From the NCBI GenBank assembly GCA_964444825.1, contig CAYUIS010000131.1, forward strand, positions 1 to 15,796: 15,796 nucleotides of DNA. Reading direction: 5' to 3'. Below, in pieces: positions 1-7,467 of this stretch. Within the stretch, counting starts at the first letter, position 1. Each line of letters opens with the position of its first letter. Below the pieces are notes generated by a model. That model worked only from the letters and a program-made list of their open reading frames with translations, did no database searches and was not told the DNA's origin. This stretch comes from CAYUIS01 sp964444825. GTDB lineage: Bacteria > Chloroflexota > Anaerolineae > B4-G1. Made by a program: the position numbers and the translations under genes.

Positions 1-90
1 CCTGTCCTTAGCCGCCCTTCGTCCTTGAACCCTGTGCTTAGGACGCACAGGACTAGGCGCCGAAGGATCAAGGATACAGGACAAGTGCCT
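1..90. repeat. Inverted, heptad-like intergenic repeat with a perfect hairpin
   Basis: A perfect 7-bp hairpin is visible: CCTGTGC at 31-37 pairs with GCACAGG at 45-51 around a 7-nt loop. Outside it, CCTTCG (16-21) pairs with CGAAGG (61-66), and CCTTG near 23-27 can pair with CAAGG at 69-73. Read on the minus strand, the right arm is made of consecutive 7-mers related to TCCTTGA. The element therefore looks like short heptad repeats arranged in opposite orientation around a central stem. It lies downstream of ychF and could be a dispersed intergenic repeat or part of a 3'-end structure. No coding sequence is supported here. Confidence 0.45.
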
Positions 91-132
91 CAACGGGGAA
101 AGAATGGGCAGGTGAATGGCCTAAGACGAGAC

Positions 133-157
133 AGGGCGCACCCGTGTCTAGCGCCCT
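133..157 (-). terminator. Candidate terminator hairpin overlapping the ychF stop
   Basis: AGGGCGC (133-139) and GCGCCCT (151-157) form a perfect 7-bp GC-rich stem with an 11-nt loop. The stem begins at the last base of the ychF stop codon (minus strand, 157-159). No strong U run follows it on the minus strand, so it is a weak candidate for intrinsic termination and may instead protect the 3' end of the transcript. Confidence 0.3.
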
Positions 158-1257
158 CACGGGCTGAAGCGGAAAAGGCATACGTCGCCGTCCTGAACCT
201 GGTAGTCGCGCCCTTCGGTGCGCAGGATGCCTCGTTCCCGGGCTGCCTGCCAACTGCCCGCCCCTGCAAGCTGCTCGTAAAACACAACCTCGGCCCGGAT
301 AAAGCCGCGCTCCATCTGGCTGTGCACCTTTCCCGCCGCCTGGGGAGCCGTGGCACCCCGCCGCACCGCCCAGGCGCGGGTCTCCCGTCCGCCGGTGATG
401 GTGAAAAACGTGATCAAGTCGAGCACCGCGTAACCTGCCCAGGCCAACGCCTCCAGGCCGGGGCGCGCCAAACCAACCGCAGCCCGGTAGTCTGCCGCCT
501 CTTCGGGTGGCCACTCTGCCAGGTCGGACTCCAGTTGAGCGCACAGGACGACGGAAAGGCCACCCTCCCCTTCCGCCAGCGCGGCGATATCCTCGGCCAG
601 CGGACCACCATCAGGCAGATCCTCCTCGCCGACGTTGGCCACGTAAACGCGGGGCTTGGCGGTCAGCAGGCTCATATCCCGGGCCAGCGCCGCGCCAGTC
701 ACACTTGCATCCGCCCAGGCGTCGGCCCGCTCTCCAGCCTGGAGGTGGGCTCGCAACTGTTCCAGTCCCTTTAGCTCCACCACATAGTCGCGCGGTCTGG
801 CTTTTGCAGCCGCGCGCACCTTTTCCAGCCGTCGCTCGGTCACCTCCAGGTCGGCCAGGATCAATTCCAGATCGAGGACCTCCAGGTCGCGCAGAGGGTC
901 GATCGTCCCATCCACGTGGCTCACATCGGGATCGGCAAAACAGCGGGCCACCGTGGCGACGGCGTCGACGTTGCGGATGTGCCCCAGAAACTGGTTGCCC
1001 AGCCCCTCACCTCGGTGCGCACCCCGGACCAGGCCGGCGATGTCCACAAACTCGATCGTGGCCGGGGTCACCGATTCCGGTCCGACCATGTCTGCCAGCA
1101 CATCTAGACGCGGATCGGGAACCGGGACCACGCCGCGGTTGGGCTCGATCGTGGTGAAGGGATAGGGAGCTACAGTCGCCCCAGCCCGCGTCAAACCGTT
1201 AAACAAGGTGGACTTGCCCACGTTAGGCAAGCCCACTATCCCGATTTGCAACGCCAT
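157..1257 (-). CDS. ychF: YchF/OLA1-type ribosome-associated P-loop ATPase
   Basis: The 366-residue product has the usual length and order of the YchF family (TRAFAC class, Obg-related). The P-loop GLPNVGKS is at residues 9-16 and the G3 region DIAGLVRGAHRGEGLGN at about 72-88. The position normally holding NKxD reads NVGEED, as expected for a family that prefers ATP. A C-terminal TGS domain covers about 280-366, with the signatures TTxPQAAGxVHSxxERGFIRAEV (here ATAPQAAGKVHSQM) and QDGDVCLFRF. In the family the protein binds the ribosome/50S and is linked to stress responses. The ATG at 1257 is preceded by GAGGTG about 5 nt upstream. Only 25 nt separate it from the sensor kinase gene, so the two are probably co-transcribed. 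The YchF assignment is firm; any functional tie to the kinase is inference. Confidence 0.96.
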   Translation of the reverse strand: MALQIGIVGLPNVGKSTLFNGLTRAGATVAPYPFTTIEPNRGVVPVPDPRLDVLADMVGPESVTPATIEFVDIAGLVRGAHRGEGLGNQFLGHIRNVDAVATVARCFADPDVSHVDGTIDPLRDLEVLDLELILADLEVTERRLEKVRAAAKARPRDYVVELKGLEQLRAHLQAGERADAWADASVTGAALARDMSLLTAKPRVYVANVGEEDLPDGGPLAEDIAALAEGEGGLSVVLCAQLESDLAEWPPEEAADYRAAVGLARPGLEALAWAGYAVLDLITFFTITGGRETRAWAVRRGATAPQAAGKVHSQMERGFIRAEVVFYEQLAGAGSWQAARERGILRTEGRDYQVQDGDVCLFRFSP

Positions 1258-1282
1258 ACCACACCTCGTCGACCTTGTCTAC

Positions 1283-4200
1283 CTATGCCCGAGCCTCCAA
1301 CTCAGCCACCTCTGCTCGATCAGCCGGCAGACTGATGTAGAACGTGCTCCCCTTGCCCAGTTCGCTATCGACCCACACACGCCCGTCGTGCCGCTCGACG
1401 ATCGATTTGACGATCGCCAGTCCCAGGCCGGTCCCCTCGACACTGGCCGTGTCCCGCCGCTTGACGCGGTAGAACTTTTCGAACAGGCGCACCTGGTCAT
1501 CTGGGGCGATACCGATCCCCGTATCAGCCACCCGGATGATGGCCTGGTTGTTGCGCACCGATAGCCCCACCGAGATGCTGCCCCCGCTGGGCGTGTATTT
1601 GATCGCATTGTCCACCAGGTTTGTCACCGACTGGCGCAACAAGGCTACATCGCCGGCGATGACGGCCACGCCTGCGGTGGACTCCAAGTGCAAGGTAATC
1701 CCCTTGGCAGCCGCTCTGACGCGCATACCGTCCACCGCTTCGACGACGATCGCTCCCAGGTGGCAGGGCTTGCGCTCCAATCCCACGCCAGCCTCGATAC
1801 GCCCCAGGTCCAATAGGTCATCGATCAACACGTTCATCTGAGATACACCCTGCAGGATTTTTTCAACGTACTCGCGCTGCTGTTCGTCAAGTTCTCCCAC
1901 CATCGGGAGCATCGTCGTATAGCCACGCATGAACGTGAGCGGCGCACGCAGGTCGTGGGATACCGTAGCCACGAACTCGGATTTCAGCTCGTCCAACTCC
2001 TTAAAATGGGTAATGTCACGCATCACCGCCACGCGCCCGAGGCGCTCACCATCGGCGCTCAATATGGCCGATACACTGGCGTACAACGTATGGCCATCGG
2101 GAAGAGGTACCTCTTCAGTCAGTGCCTCACTATCGGCGGAAGACAGCGGCTCTTTGAAAACCCGGGCCAACACAGGCTCCAATCCCGCCTCAGTGATCTT
2201 GTGGCCGATAACCGCATTGGCCGCAACACCAAAGGCCCTTTCGGCGGCCGGGTTGACCAACAGAACCCGATCGTCCCGGTCAGTGACCAGCACAGCGTCG
2301 GTCGTGCTGGCCAGGATCGCTGCCAACCGCCGCCGCCCACCCTCCGCAGACTGGAAGAGGCGCGCGTTTTCCACCAACACCGCCGTCTGGCTGGCCAAGG
2401 TGGAGAGAAGATCAATCTCGGAGGGCTCGAAGCGGCGAGCCGTATCATACCCTACCCACATGACGGCCAGCACGCGGCCCTTGCTACGAACGGGCAGCGC
2501 AACCACGGCCCGGACCGGTCCCTGCAGGGTCTGAGCATCGGCAAGGGTTCTGGCCCGTGCCAGATTCTCTATGATCAGGGGCGACTCCATATTCCTGGCC
2601 GCCGCCGCGAGCGTACGGTCAAGCGGGCCCAATCCCTCTCGGGCGGTGCCTCGCCCGATAACCATCTGTGGCTCGCCATCAGCGGATATGAAGACGATCC
2701 GAGCCACCTGCGCATTCGTCGCCTTTAGCGAACCCTCAAGGATGTGAGGCATACCCTCAGGCAACTCCAACGTCGCCGAGACCGCCTGGCTAACCTGGAG
2801 CAGCAATGAGAGATCTTCCAGACGGTGCTTGAGGCGCACGCGCATACCCTCAAAGGCAACGCCCACCCGGGCGACTTCATCGTCGCCCGGGACCCGGATC
2901 TCGTCGCCCAGGTCGCCCTCAGCGATACGAACGGCTGCCCCGGCCAACTCGGTCAGGGGACGGGTCACAAGCCGGGTCGTCAGGGGGATGATGAGCACCA
3001 GCGCCCCCCCAAAGAGAACCTGAAGCACGAGCAGAGGTCGGGCAATTTGAGTGGCCTGTTCGAGCACGACGTCGTAAGGGAGACGAATCACCACCTCCCA
3101 CGGATACCCCTCCACGGGCAGGTGATAGACCAACTCGCGGGTGTTGTCGCCTCGATTGAGACTCTCATACGCGCAACCCGGGACCTCAAAGTCCATACAC
3201 TGCCGATCGTCGGACACGTACCAGTCGGTGAGGAGCAAACTGGGATCAGAGTGGGCCACGACGTACCCATCGCCATCCACAAAAAAGCCCACACCCCGTC
3301 CACTGGTGAACTCTAGCGTCGCCAACGCCCGCCTTAATATCGGATTGGTATCCAATCGGGTGTGGCCCACCAGAGCTCCAGAGCGGGCACCAGTCTCCGC
3401 ATTCTCCAACACCGGTCCCAGGAACGAGACCCGGATCTCTTCCTGGCCCCCGCGGTGTACCTCGCTGATCTGGGGAGCGCCCGTGTCCAGCACACGCCGC
3501 AAAAGATTGGCTTCGTGCTCGGTCAACTCGCCCTCTTCGCCGGGTGACTCTGAGGGATATGCCGCAACCAACTCTCCGGACAGATCGTACAACAACAGTT
3601 GGCTGAAAAAGGCCGATTTGCGCAGCCCACTCTGGAGGCGACCGACCCGCACGGCTGCATCATCGCTTCTCAGCGCCTCGTCCTGAGCTAGGTCCTCCAG
3701 AAAAGCTTGCCCACTACGGATAAAGTAGGGGATATCCTCAGCCGCACTGCCGGCATCACGCGCCATTTCATCCACTGAGTAGGAGACGGCCATATCCAGG
3801 GTGGTCTTTGTCACGGCGTATACCAGCACAAACGTCATCAGCACGATCAGAGGCAGAAATATATAAAGCAGCCGGCGGCTCAGCGTACGGCTATACGGCG
3901 GATAGCGCCGCACCGCCCGGACCGGGCGTTGCCCGGGCACAGCCAGGTAGACGGCCTGCAAAAGCAGGGATGCCACCAGGCTCTCAAGCAGGGCAGGACC
4001 GACCTGGGCCTGGGTGGTCGTGACGGCGTAATCGAGGGCGGCCACCCCCGAGCTGACCGCCTGAACAAGCACGGACAGCAACTGGAGTGCCGACGCCAGG
4101 AGAACCGACGACATACCGGCTACAACGGGCTGCCGCATGATCAACGGGAACCGCCCCCGATAGTCCTGCCGAAGATGGAACCCGACCAGATAGGCAAAAA

Positions 4201-4621
4201 AAACAGTGTAGAATACGTCGAGCACACCGCTATTCGCCATACCGGCGCGCAGAACACCGATCACCAGACCCACAAGCAACGACGGTCCCGCGCCGAGCCA
4301 GGCCCCGGCCGCGAGGATCGGCAGCGCCCCTAACAGCGGTGCCGCAGGGCGATAGGGTGGCACCGGAATACCGGGTGGGGGCAACAGACCGGTACGAGAA
4401 AAGAACAACACCATCAAGTGATTGGTGAGCAGTGGGCTAAGCAGGAGAGCCAGGAAGAAGAGCCAACGCTGCCAACCCAGCCCTCGAAAGTCCTCCCGCT
4501 GGCGATAGAGAAGGACAAACGATGCCAGGATGTAGGCCACCAGGAGCACAACCTCCCAGGGTTGAGGTCCAAGAAAGGCCACACCCCTCCAGGGCTCCCA
4601 AACCGTAAAATCCACGCCCAT
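1283..4621 (-). CDS. Membrane sensor histidine kinase (multi-TM, Cache-like, HAMP, GAF, PAS, HisKA, HATPase)
   Basis: This is a 1112-residue histidine kinase. An integral-membrane block of about six to seven hydrophobic helices spans residues 20-272, the last at about 250-272. A probable extracytoplasmic double-Cache-like sensor covers 273-525 and contains Cys475 and Cys483, which could form a disulfide. A membrane helix (527-547) and a HAMP domain (548-600) follow. A GAF-like domain lies at about 605-755 and a PAS domain at about 762-872. HisKA carries SHDLRAPL with phospho-acceptor His889. The ATPase domain has N box NLVDNAIKYT (1001-1010), G1 DTGIGI (1033-1038), F box LFEKFYRV and G2 GTGLGLAIV (1063-1071), so the kinase core looks complete. 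No response regulator is encoded beside it. The start is supported by AGGAGGAG 11 nt upstream and a promoter-like site at 4672-4699. The ligand cannot be read from the sequence. Confidence 0.93.
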   Translation of the reverse strand: MGVDFTVWEPWRGVAFLGPQPWEVVLLVAYILASFVLLYRQREDFRGLGWQRWLFFLALLLSPLLTNHLMVLFFSRTGLLPPPGIPVPPYRPAAPLLGALPILAAGAWLGAGPSLLVGLVIGVLRAGMANSGVLDVFYTVFFAYLVGFHLRQDYRGRFPLIMRQPVVAGMSSVLLASALQLLSVLVQAVSSGVAALDYAVTTTQAQVGPALLESLVASLLLQAVYLAVPGQRPVRAVRRYPPYSRTLSRRLLYIFLPLIVLMTFVLVYAVTKTTLDMAVSYSVDEMARDAGSAAEDIPYFIRSGQAFLEDLAQDEALRSDDAAVRVGRLQSGLRKSAFFSQLLLYDLSGELVAAYPSESPGEEGELTEHEANLLRRVLDTGAPQISEVHRGGQEEIRVSFLGPVLENAETGARSGALVGHTRLDTNPILRRALATLEFTSGRGVGFFVDGDGYVVAHSDPSLLLTDWYVSDDRQCMDFEVPGCAYESLNRGDNTRELVYHLPVEGYPWEVVIRLPYDVVLEQATQIARPLLVLQVLFGGALVLIIPLTTRLVTRPLTELAGAAVRIAEGDLGDEIRVPGDDEVARVGVAFEGMRVRLKHRLEDLSLLLQVSQAVSATLELPEGMPHILEGSLKATNAQVARIVFISADGEPQMVIGRGTAREGLGPLDRTLAAAARNMESPLIIENLARARTLADAQTLQGPVRAVVALPVRSKGRVLAVMWVGYDTARRFEPSEIDLLSTLASQTAVLVENARLFQSAEGGRRRLAAILASTTDAVLVTDRDDRVLLVNPAAERAFGVAANAVIGHKITEAGLEPVLARVFKEPLSSADSEALTEEVPLPDGHTLYASVSAILSADGERLGRVAVMRDITHFKELDELKSEFVATVSHDLRAPLTFMRGYTTMLPMVGELDEQQREYVEKILQGVSQMNVLIDDLLDLGRIEAGVGLERKPCHLGAIVVEAVDGMRVRAAAKGITLHLESTAGVAVIAGDVALLRQSVTNLVDNAIKYTPSGGSISVGLSVRNNQAIIRVADTGIGIAPDDQVRLFEKFYRVKRRDTASVEGTGLGLAIVKSIVERHDGRVWVDSELGKGSTFYISLPADRAEVAELEARA

Positions 4622-4671
4622 ATTGCTGCTGTCTCCTCCTGGGTAAGATCGGTCGTCGTCGTGGCTAAGGG

Positions 4672-4699
4672 ATTATAGCACACAGCAGGGATTATTCAA
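4672..4699 (-). promoter_or_regulatory. Sigma-70-like promoter of the kinase-ychF operon
   Basis: Read on the minus strand, a perfect TATAAT (+ strand 4672-4677) lies 16 bp downstream of TTGAAT (+ strand 4694-4699, 4/6 match to TTGACA). It points toward the kinase start at 4621. It abuts a forward promoter whose -35 box begins at 4704. Confidence 0.6.
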
Positions 4700-4703
4700 A
4701 ACC

Positions 4704-4731
4704 TTGCCCACACCTTCAGGGTGAGTATAAT
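4704..4731 (+). promoter_or_regulatory. Sigma-70-like promoter of the phosphatase-channel operon
   Basis: TTGCCC (4704-4709) is followed after 16 bp by a perfect TATAAT (4726-4731), 33 bp upstream of the phosphatase start. A small dyad CACC-TTCAG-GGTG (4711-4723) lies in the spacer and could be an operator. The -10 context GTATAATACG also occurs at 7345-7354 before the site-2 protease gene. Confidence 0.6.
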
Positions 4732-4764
4732 ACGCCTGCCCAGACTGATCAAAGGACACAAAAG

Positions 4765-5475
4765 ATGGAAATCCAAGTCGCCGTCGCCAAAGTGGGCAAG
4801 TGGGCTACCAGCGAGAGCGGGGATACGTTGGAGATGATCGAACGGCCTCGTGGTGGTTTTTCGTTCGTGCTGGTGGATGGCCAGCGCTCTGGTCAAGCGG
4901 CCAAGGCCATCAGCAACCTGGTGGCCCGCAAAGCCATCTCTGAACTGGCCGAGGGTGTCCGGGATGGCGCGGCAGCCCGCGCGGCCCACGATTATCTCTA
5001 CACTTACAAGGGTGGGAAGGTATCCGCCACCCTCAATATCCTCTCCATCGACCTGGCCACCAACACGTTGGTGCTATCGCGGAACAACCAGTGCCCCATC
5101 ATCGCCATCACCCCCGACGATGGCTTCCGGCTGCTCGACGAGCCATCGGAATCGGTCGGTGTGCGACACGGCACCAAGCCTAGGATCACAGAGCTGCCGC
5201 TGGTTGCCGGAACGGTGGTCGTGGTCTATACCGACGGTCTGGAGACAGCGGGCGCCCGCTCAAGCCCTATCTTTGACATTCCTGCAGCGGTGCGCGAGAT
5301 GACGGATGGCGACAGCCCAGATGCGCAGCAGTTGGCCGACGGGCTGCTGGCACAGGCGTTGGCGCTGGACAAGGAACGACCGCACGACGATATCAGCGTG
5401 CTGGTGCTTAGGATCACGGAGCGGCCAGCCGGAGGAGACGACGTCCGTCGCCTGGCTCTGCGCGTGCCGCTGTGA
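4765..5475 (+). CDS. SpoIIE-family PP2C-type protein phosphatase
   Basis: The 236-residue soluble protein consists of little more than a SpoIIE/RsbU-type catalytic domain (PPM superfamily). The metal-binding signatures are visible in order: LVDGQRSGQAA (Asp38-Gly39), TLNILSID followed by a strand-rich NNQCPII segment, YTDGLETAG (Asp157-Gly158), and PHDDISVLVLR (Asp208-Asp209). These four acidic positions are the ones this fold uses for its metal centre, so activity is likely. Family members dephosphorylate Ser/Thr-phosphorylated anti-sigma antagonists or similar proteins. No sensor domain is attached and no anti-sigma/antagonist pair is encoded nearby, so the substrate is unknown. AAAGGA lies 8 nt before the ATG. 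The gene is divergent from the sensor kinase and followed 14 nt later by the channel gene, consistent with one operon. Confidence 0.85.
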   Translation: MEIQVAVAKVGKWATSESGDTLEMIERPRGGFSFVLVDGQRSGQAAKAISNLVARKAISELAEGVRDGAAARAAHDYLYTYKGGKVSATLNILSIDLATNTLVLSRNNQCPIIAITPDDGFRLLDEPSESVGVRHGTKPRITELPLVAGTVVVVYTDGLETAGARSSPIFDIPAAVREMTDGDSPDAQQLADGLLAQALALDKERPHDDISVLVLRITERPAGGDDVRRLALRVPL

Positions 5476-5489
5476 GGTGATGATTACAC

Positions 5490-6626
5490 ATGCGCATGAT
5501 TCGCCGCAACCTGAGAGCGCTATGGCGCGACACGCGGGTATTGATCGGCCAGTTCCAGGTCTCGCTGCTGCTGTTTGCCGCTCTCATCTGCGTGGGGACA
5601 CTATCCTTGTACGCCCTCTATCCCGACGGCCGCGGATCGGGGGACCTGGACTGGGTCCAATCGCTGTACCACGCCACAACGCTGATATTCTTTCAGTGCA
5701 GCCTCGACTTTCCCAGTGCGCCGATATTGCAGATTCTGTTCTTCATCGTCCCCCCCGTCGGATTGGGCGTCGTCGTCGAGGGTATTCTACGCTTCAGCAC
5801 GGCGCTCTTTGACCGTCGTGAGCGAAAGGAGGCCTGGCAAGTGGCCATTGCTTCAACATACCGTGACCACATCGTCGTGTGTGGCTTGGGGCGCGTTGGT
5901 TTCCAGGTCGTAAGGGTATTGCTCCGCCTGGGAGAAGATGTCGTCGGCGTCGAGCACAATGCCGAGTGTGAACTCTTGGATGAACTGCGCCAGATGGGAG
6001 TGCCGGTGCTGCTGGGCGATGCCCGGCAGGCAGAGATGCTGGAGCAAGCCCGGGTACAGGACGCCTCCGCCATCGTCGTCTGCACAGAGGATGACCTGAG
6101 CAACCTGGCTATCGCGCTCGATGCACGGGAGCTAAAGCCAGACATCAAGGTCGTGATGCGTATGTTCGATGGACAACTGGCGCAAAAGGTACGATCCGGC
6201 TTCAACATCCACACCGCTTTCAGCACCTCGGCGCTGGCTGCCCCGGTCTTTGCTGCTGCCGCGACGCGAGCCCAGATCGACCACTCGTTTTACGTGGATG
6301 ACTTGCTGATGAACGTCGCCCGAGCGACAATCGATCCGAGCTCGACGCTGGTGGGATACACCATCGGCCAGTTGGAGAAGGAATTCGACGTCTCAATCAT
6401 TCTGTACAGGGGACTAGATACACTGGATCTACATCCATCTCCCGACATCGTCCTCCAGGGCAACGATCACCTGATGGTCTTTAGCTCGCTGGAGGCGCTA
6501 GCCCGCCTGCAAACGATATGCAGGGGACAGGCTGACCCCGGACAGGCTATGCGTGGCATTTCGGGCCGTTCGTGGTTGGATCGCCTGCTCAGACGGGAGA
6601 AACCATCACAAGGTGAAACTCGTTAG
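5490..6626 (+). CDS. Two-TM channel-like protein with RCK (TrkA-N/TrkA-C) domains, non-canonical filter
   Basis: The 378-residue protein has the layout of prokaryotic RCK-gated K+ channels (MthK-like). TM1 is at about 23-43, a pore-helix region at 55-78 and TM2 at 79-103. An RCK N-domain with a Rossmann motif follows (IVVCGLGRVGFQVV, GxGxxG at 132-137; VGVEHN at the end of the second strand, typical of nucleotide binding), then an RCK-C domain at about 265-340. The usual TVGYG filter is absent: after SLYHATTL the sequence reads IFFQCSLDFP. It may therefore not be K+-selective, or may act as a nucleotide-responsive membrane sensor. The start at 5490 has GAGGTGAT 8 nt upstream, overlapping the phosphatase stop. 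An alternative ATG lies two codons in. RCK assignment is firm; channel activity is uncertain. Confidence 0.87.
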   Translation: MRMIRRNLRALWRDTRVLIGQFQVSLLLFAALICVGTLSLYALYPDGRGSGDLDWVQSLYHATTLIFFQCSLDFPSAPILQILFFIVPPVGLGVVVEGILRFSTALFDRRERKEAWQVAIASTYRDHIVVCGLGRVGFQVVRVLLRLGEDVVGVEHNAECELLDELRQMGVPVLLGDARQAEMLEQARVQDASAIVVCTEDDLSNLAIALDARELKPDIKVVMRMFDGQLAQKVRSGFNIHTAFSTSALAAPVFAAAATRAQIDHSFYVDDLLMNVARATIDPSSTLVGYTIGQLEKEFDVSIILYRGLDTLDLHPSPDIVLQGNDHLMVFSSLEALARLQTICRGQADPGQAMRGISGRSWLDRLLRREKPSQGETR

Positions 6627-6990
6627 GCACGAAGAACGCCCCCTGATCGCAGTTGTCGGCCCGTGTACAGCGGGCAAGTCAACCCTCGTGCGAGCGCTAC
6701 GAGAGCGAGGTTACAACGCCCGTGAGGTGGTCCAGGAGCACTCCCACGTACCCGCAATGTGGCAGGTTTTCACCCAGCCTGACATCCTGATATACCTGGA
6801 CGTCTCATGGGAGATCGCCCATCAGCGCCGGCATACCGACGCGGGAGAGCAGTGGTGGAGCGAGTTGGCGCGGCGGCTGCGCCACGCCCGGGAGCACGCA
6901 GATCTGTACATCTTGACGGATCAGTTAACCCCGCACCAAGTCCTCGACCGGGCGGCAAGCTTCCTCTTTGATTCGCTGGAGACCCCCTAG
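6613..6990 (+). CDS. Small P-loop NTPase, nucleoside/nucleotide-kinase-like
   Basis: From the GTG at 6613 the product is 125 residues. A Walker A motif GPCTAGKST is at 16-24, and PDILIYLD at 56-63 is followed by an Arg-containing helix (HQRRH), as in thymidylate kinase and deoxynucleoside kinase folds. It is far shorter than those enzymes (about 200 residues), and no clear base- or sugar-binding motif is visible, so substrate and activity are unknown. The frame is open upstream to a GTG at 6553, but that segment lies wholly inside the channel gene and lacks the family look. The GTG at 6613 gives a 14-nt overlap with the channel stop, implying translational coupling. The GGGAG upstream is a poor ribosome site. 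Confidence 0.7.
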   Translation: MKLVRHEERPLIAVVGPCTAGKSTLVRALRERGYNAREVVQEHSHVPAMWQVFTQPDILIYLDVSWEIAHQRRHTDAGEQWWSELARRLRHAREHADLYILTDQLTPHQVLDRAASFLFDSLETP

Positions 6991-7033
6991 GGCAAATGCC
7001 TATCCCCCCGTAGCAGACGGCAACCTGGTTCCT

Positions 7034-7049
7034 GACCTGGAATCAGGTC
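7034..7049 (+). terminator. Hairpin downstream of the P-loop gene, possible terminator
   Basis: GACCTG (7034-7039) and CAGGTC (7044-7049) form a perfect 6-bp stem with a GAAT tetraloop, 44 nt after the stop of the P-loop gene. No U run follows, so termination is only possible, not shown. Another perfect 7-bp stem (CAGCCCC 7138-7144 / GGGGCTG 7150-7156) lies further on, inside the probable gene relic. Confidence 0.25.
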
Positions 7050-7323
7050 GCACGATTCCCCACCTGCCAGCAATCCCAAAAGAGCTAGGGCTCGCAGCTC
7101 ACACTGGGCGGGCCATGTGCTTTTTGACGACGTCGATCAGCCCCTGGTGGGGGCTGCAGTTTCCAAAAGCAAAGGACTGCAGCACCCGATCAATGTCCGC
7201 CTCAGACAATCCCTATTGCCCTCGTAGCGGCGCGCCAACTCCTCCCACAGGGCGACGAAACGATCCTGAAAAAAAGGCTGCTGCCAGAAGTGGGTGATAG
7301 ACAAAGCGAACAGGCCCTATATG

Positions 7324-7351
7324 TTGCAGGATTGAGGCGCTGAGGTATAAT
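7324..7351 (+). promoter_or_regulatory. Promoter-like site upstream of the site-2 protease operon
   Basis: A perfect TATAAT (7346-7351) in the context GTATAATACG matches the -10 region of the promoter at 4726. The -35 candidate TTGCAG (7324-7329) with a 16-bp spacer matches only 3/6. A consensus TTGACA at 7361-7366 has no good -10 partner. If real, transcription would begin near 7358 and give a leader of about 150 nt before the start at 7510. Confidence 0.45.
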
Positions 7352-7370
7352 ACGATCCGGTTGACAAACG

Positions 7371-7428
7371 GCCTATCCGAGTAATCGATGGGAGGGTCCC
7401 AGCGAATTGGAGCGCTTTCTGGATAGGC
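7371..7428 (+). promoter_or_regulatory. Candidate structured 5' leader (closing stem with inner hairpin)
   Basis: GCCTATCC (7371-7378) is perfectly complementary to GGATAGGC (7421-7428), closing a 42-nt interior. The interior contains a 5-bp hairpin TGGGA/TCCCA (7389-7393/7397-7401, loop GGG) and a short GCG/CGC pairing (7402-7415). GAATTGG occurs twice, at 7404-7410 and 7450-7456. The arrangement lies between a promoter-like site and the site-2 protease start. It resembles a multi-branched regulatory RNA but matches no riboswitch class I recognise. Confidence 0.35.
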
Positions 7429-7467
7429 GAATACAGTCATTAGGTACTAGAATTGGGAGAGAGCACC

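Larger units (their letters stand above)
7099..7440 (-). pseudogene. Frameshifted gene relic, family not identified
   Basis: The minus strand has protein-like sequence spread over three frames. From the right, one frame reads through VNRIVLYLSASILQHIG. A second, open only after a stop near 7321, reads ITHFWQQPFFQDRF then VALWEELARRYEGN. A third, just after a stop at 7213-7215, reads LSEADIDRVLQSFAFGN then SPHQGLIDVVKKHMARPV and ends at TGA 7099-7101. Joined end to end they would make one helical protein of roughly 110 residues interrupted by two frameshifts. The WEELARRYEGN stretch recalls glycoside hydrolase family 5, but that match is too short to name it. A 7-base A run at 7269-7275 lies inside it. 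Chance reading frames in an intergenic region are the alternative, and the right part overlaps a candidate RNA leader. Confidence 0.35.

Noticed and set aside
25..774. Long plus-strand open frame at the left edge
   Set aside because: It lies antisense to the clear ychF gene, is rich in Arg/Pro/Gly as expected of GC-rich shadow frames, and has no domain.
1955..2728. 257-residue plus-strand open frame
   Set aside because: It is antisense to the GAF/PAS/HisKA part of the kinase, with no ribosome site or recognisable motif.
7138..7182. Operator or attachment site at the CTGCAGT/ACTGCAG and CAGCCCC/GGGGCTG dyads
   Set aside because: The dyads are short, lie within the probable gene relic, and no integrase or regulator is nearby, so no specific role is supported.
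6968..7297. 109-residue plus-strand open frame in the intergenic region
   Set aside because: It is Pro/Arg-rich, has no ribosome site, overlaps the end of the P-loop gene, and runs antisense to more protein-like minus-strand segments.
7361..7387. Promoter based on the consensus TTGACA at 7361
   Set aside because: No acceptable -10 box lies 16-18 bp downstream; TAATCG at 7382 is too close and matches poorly.
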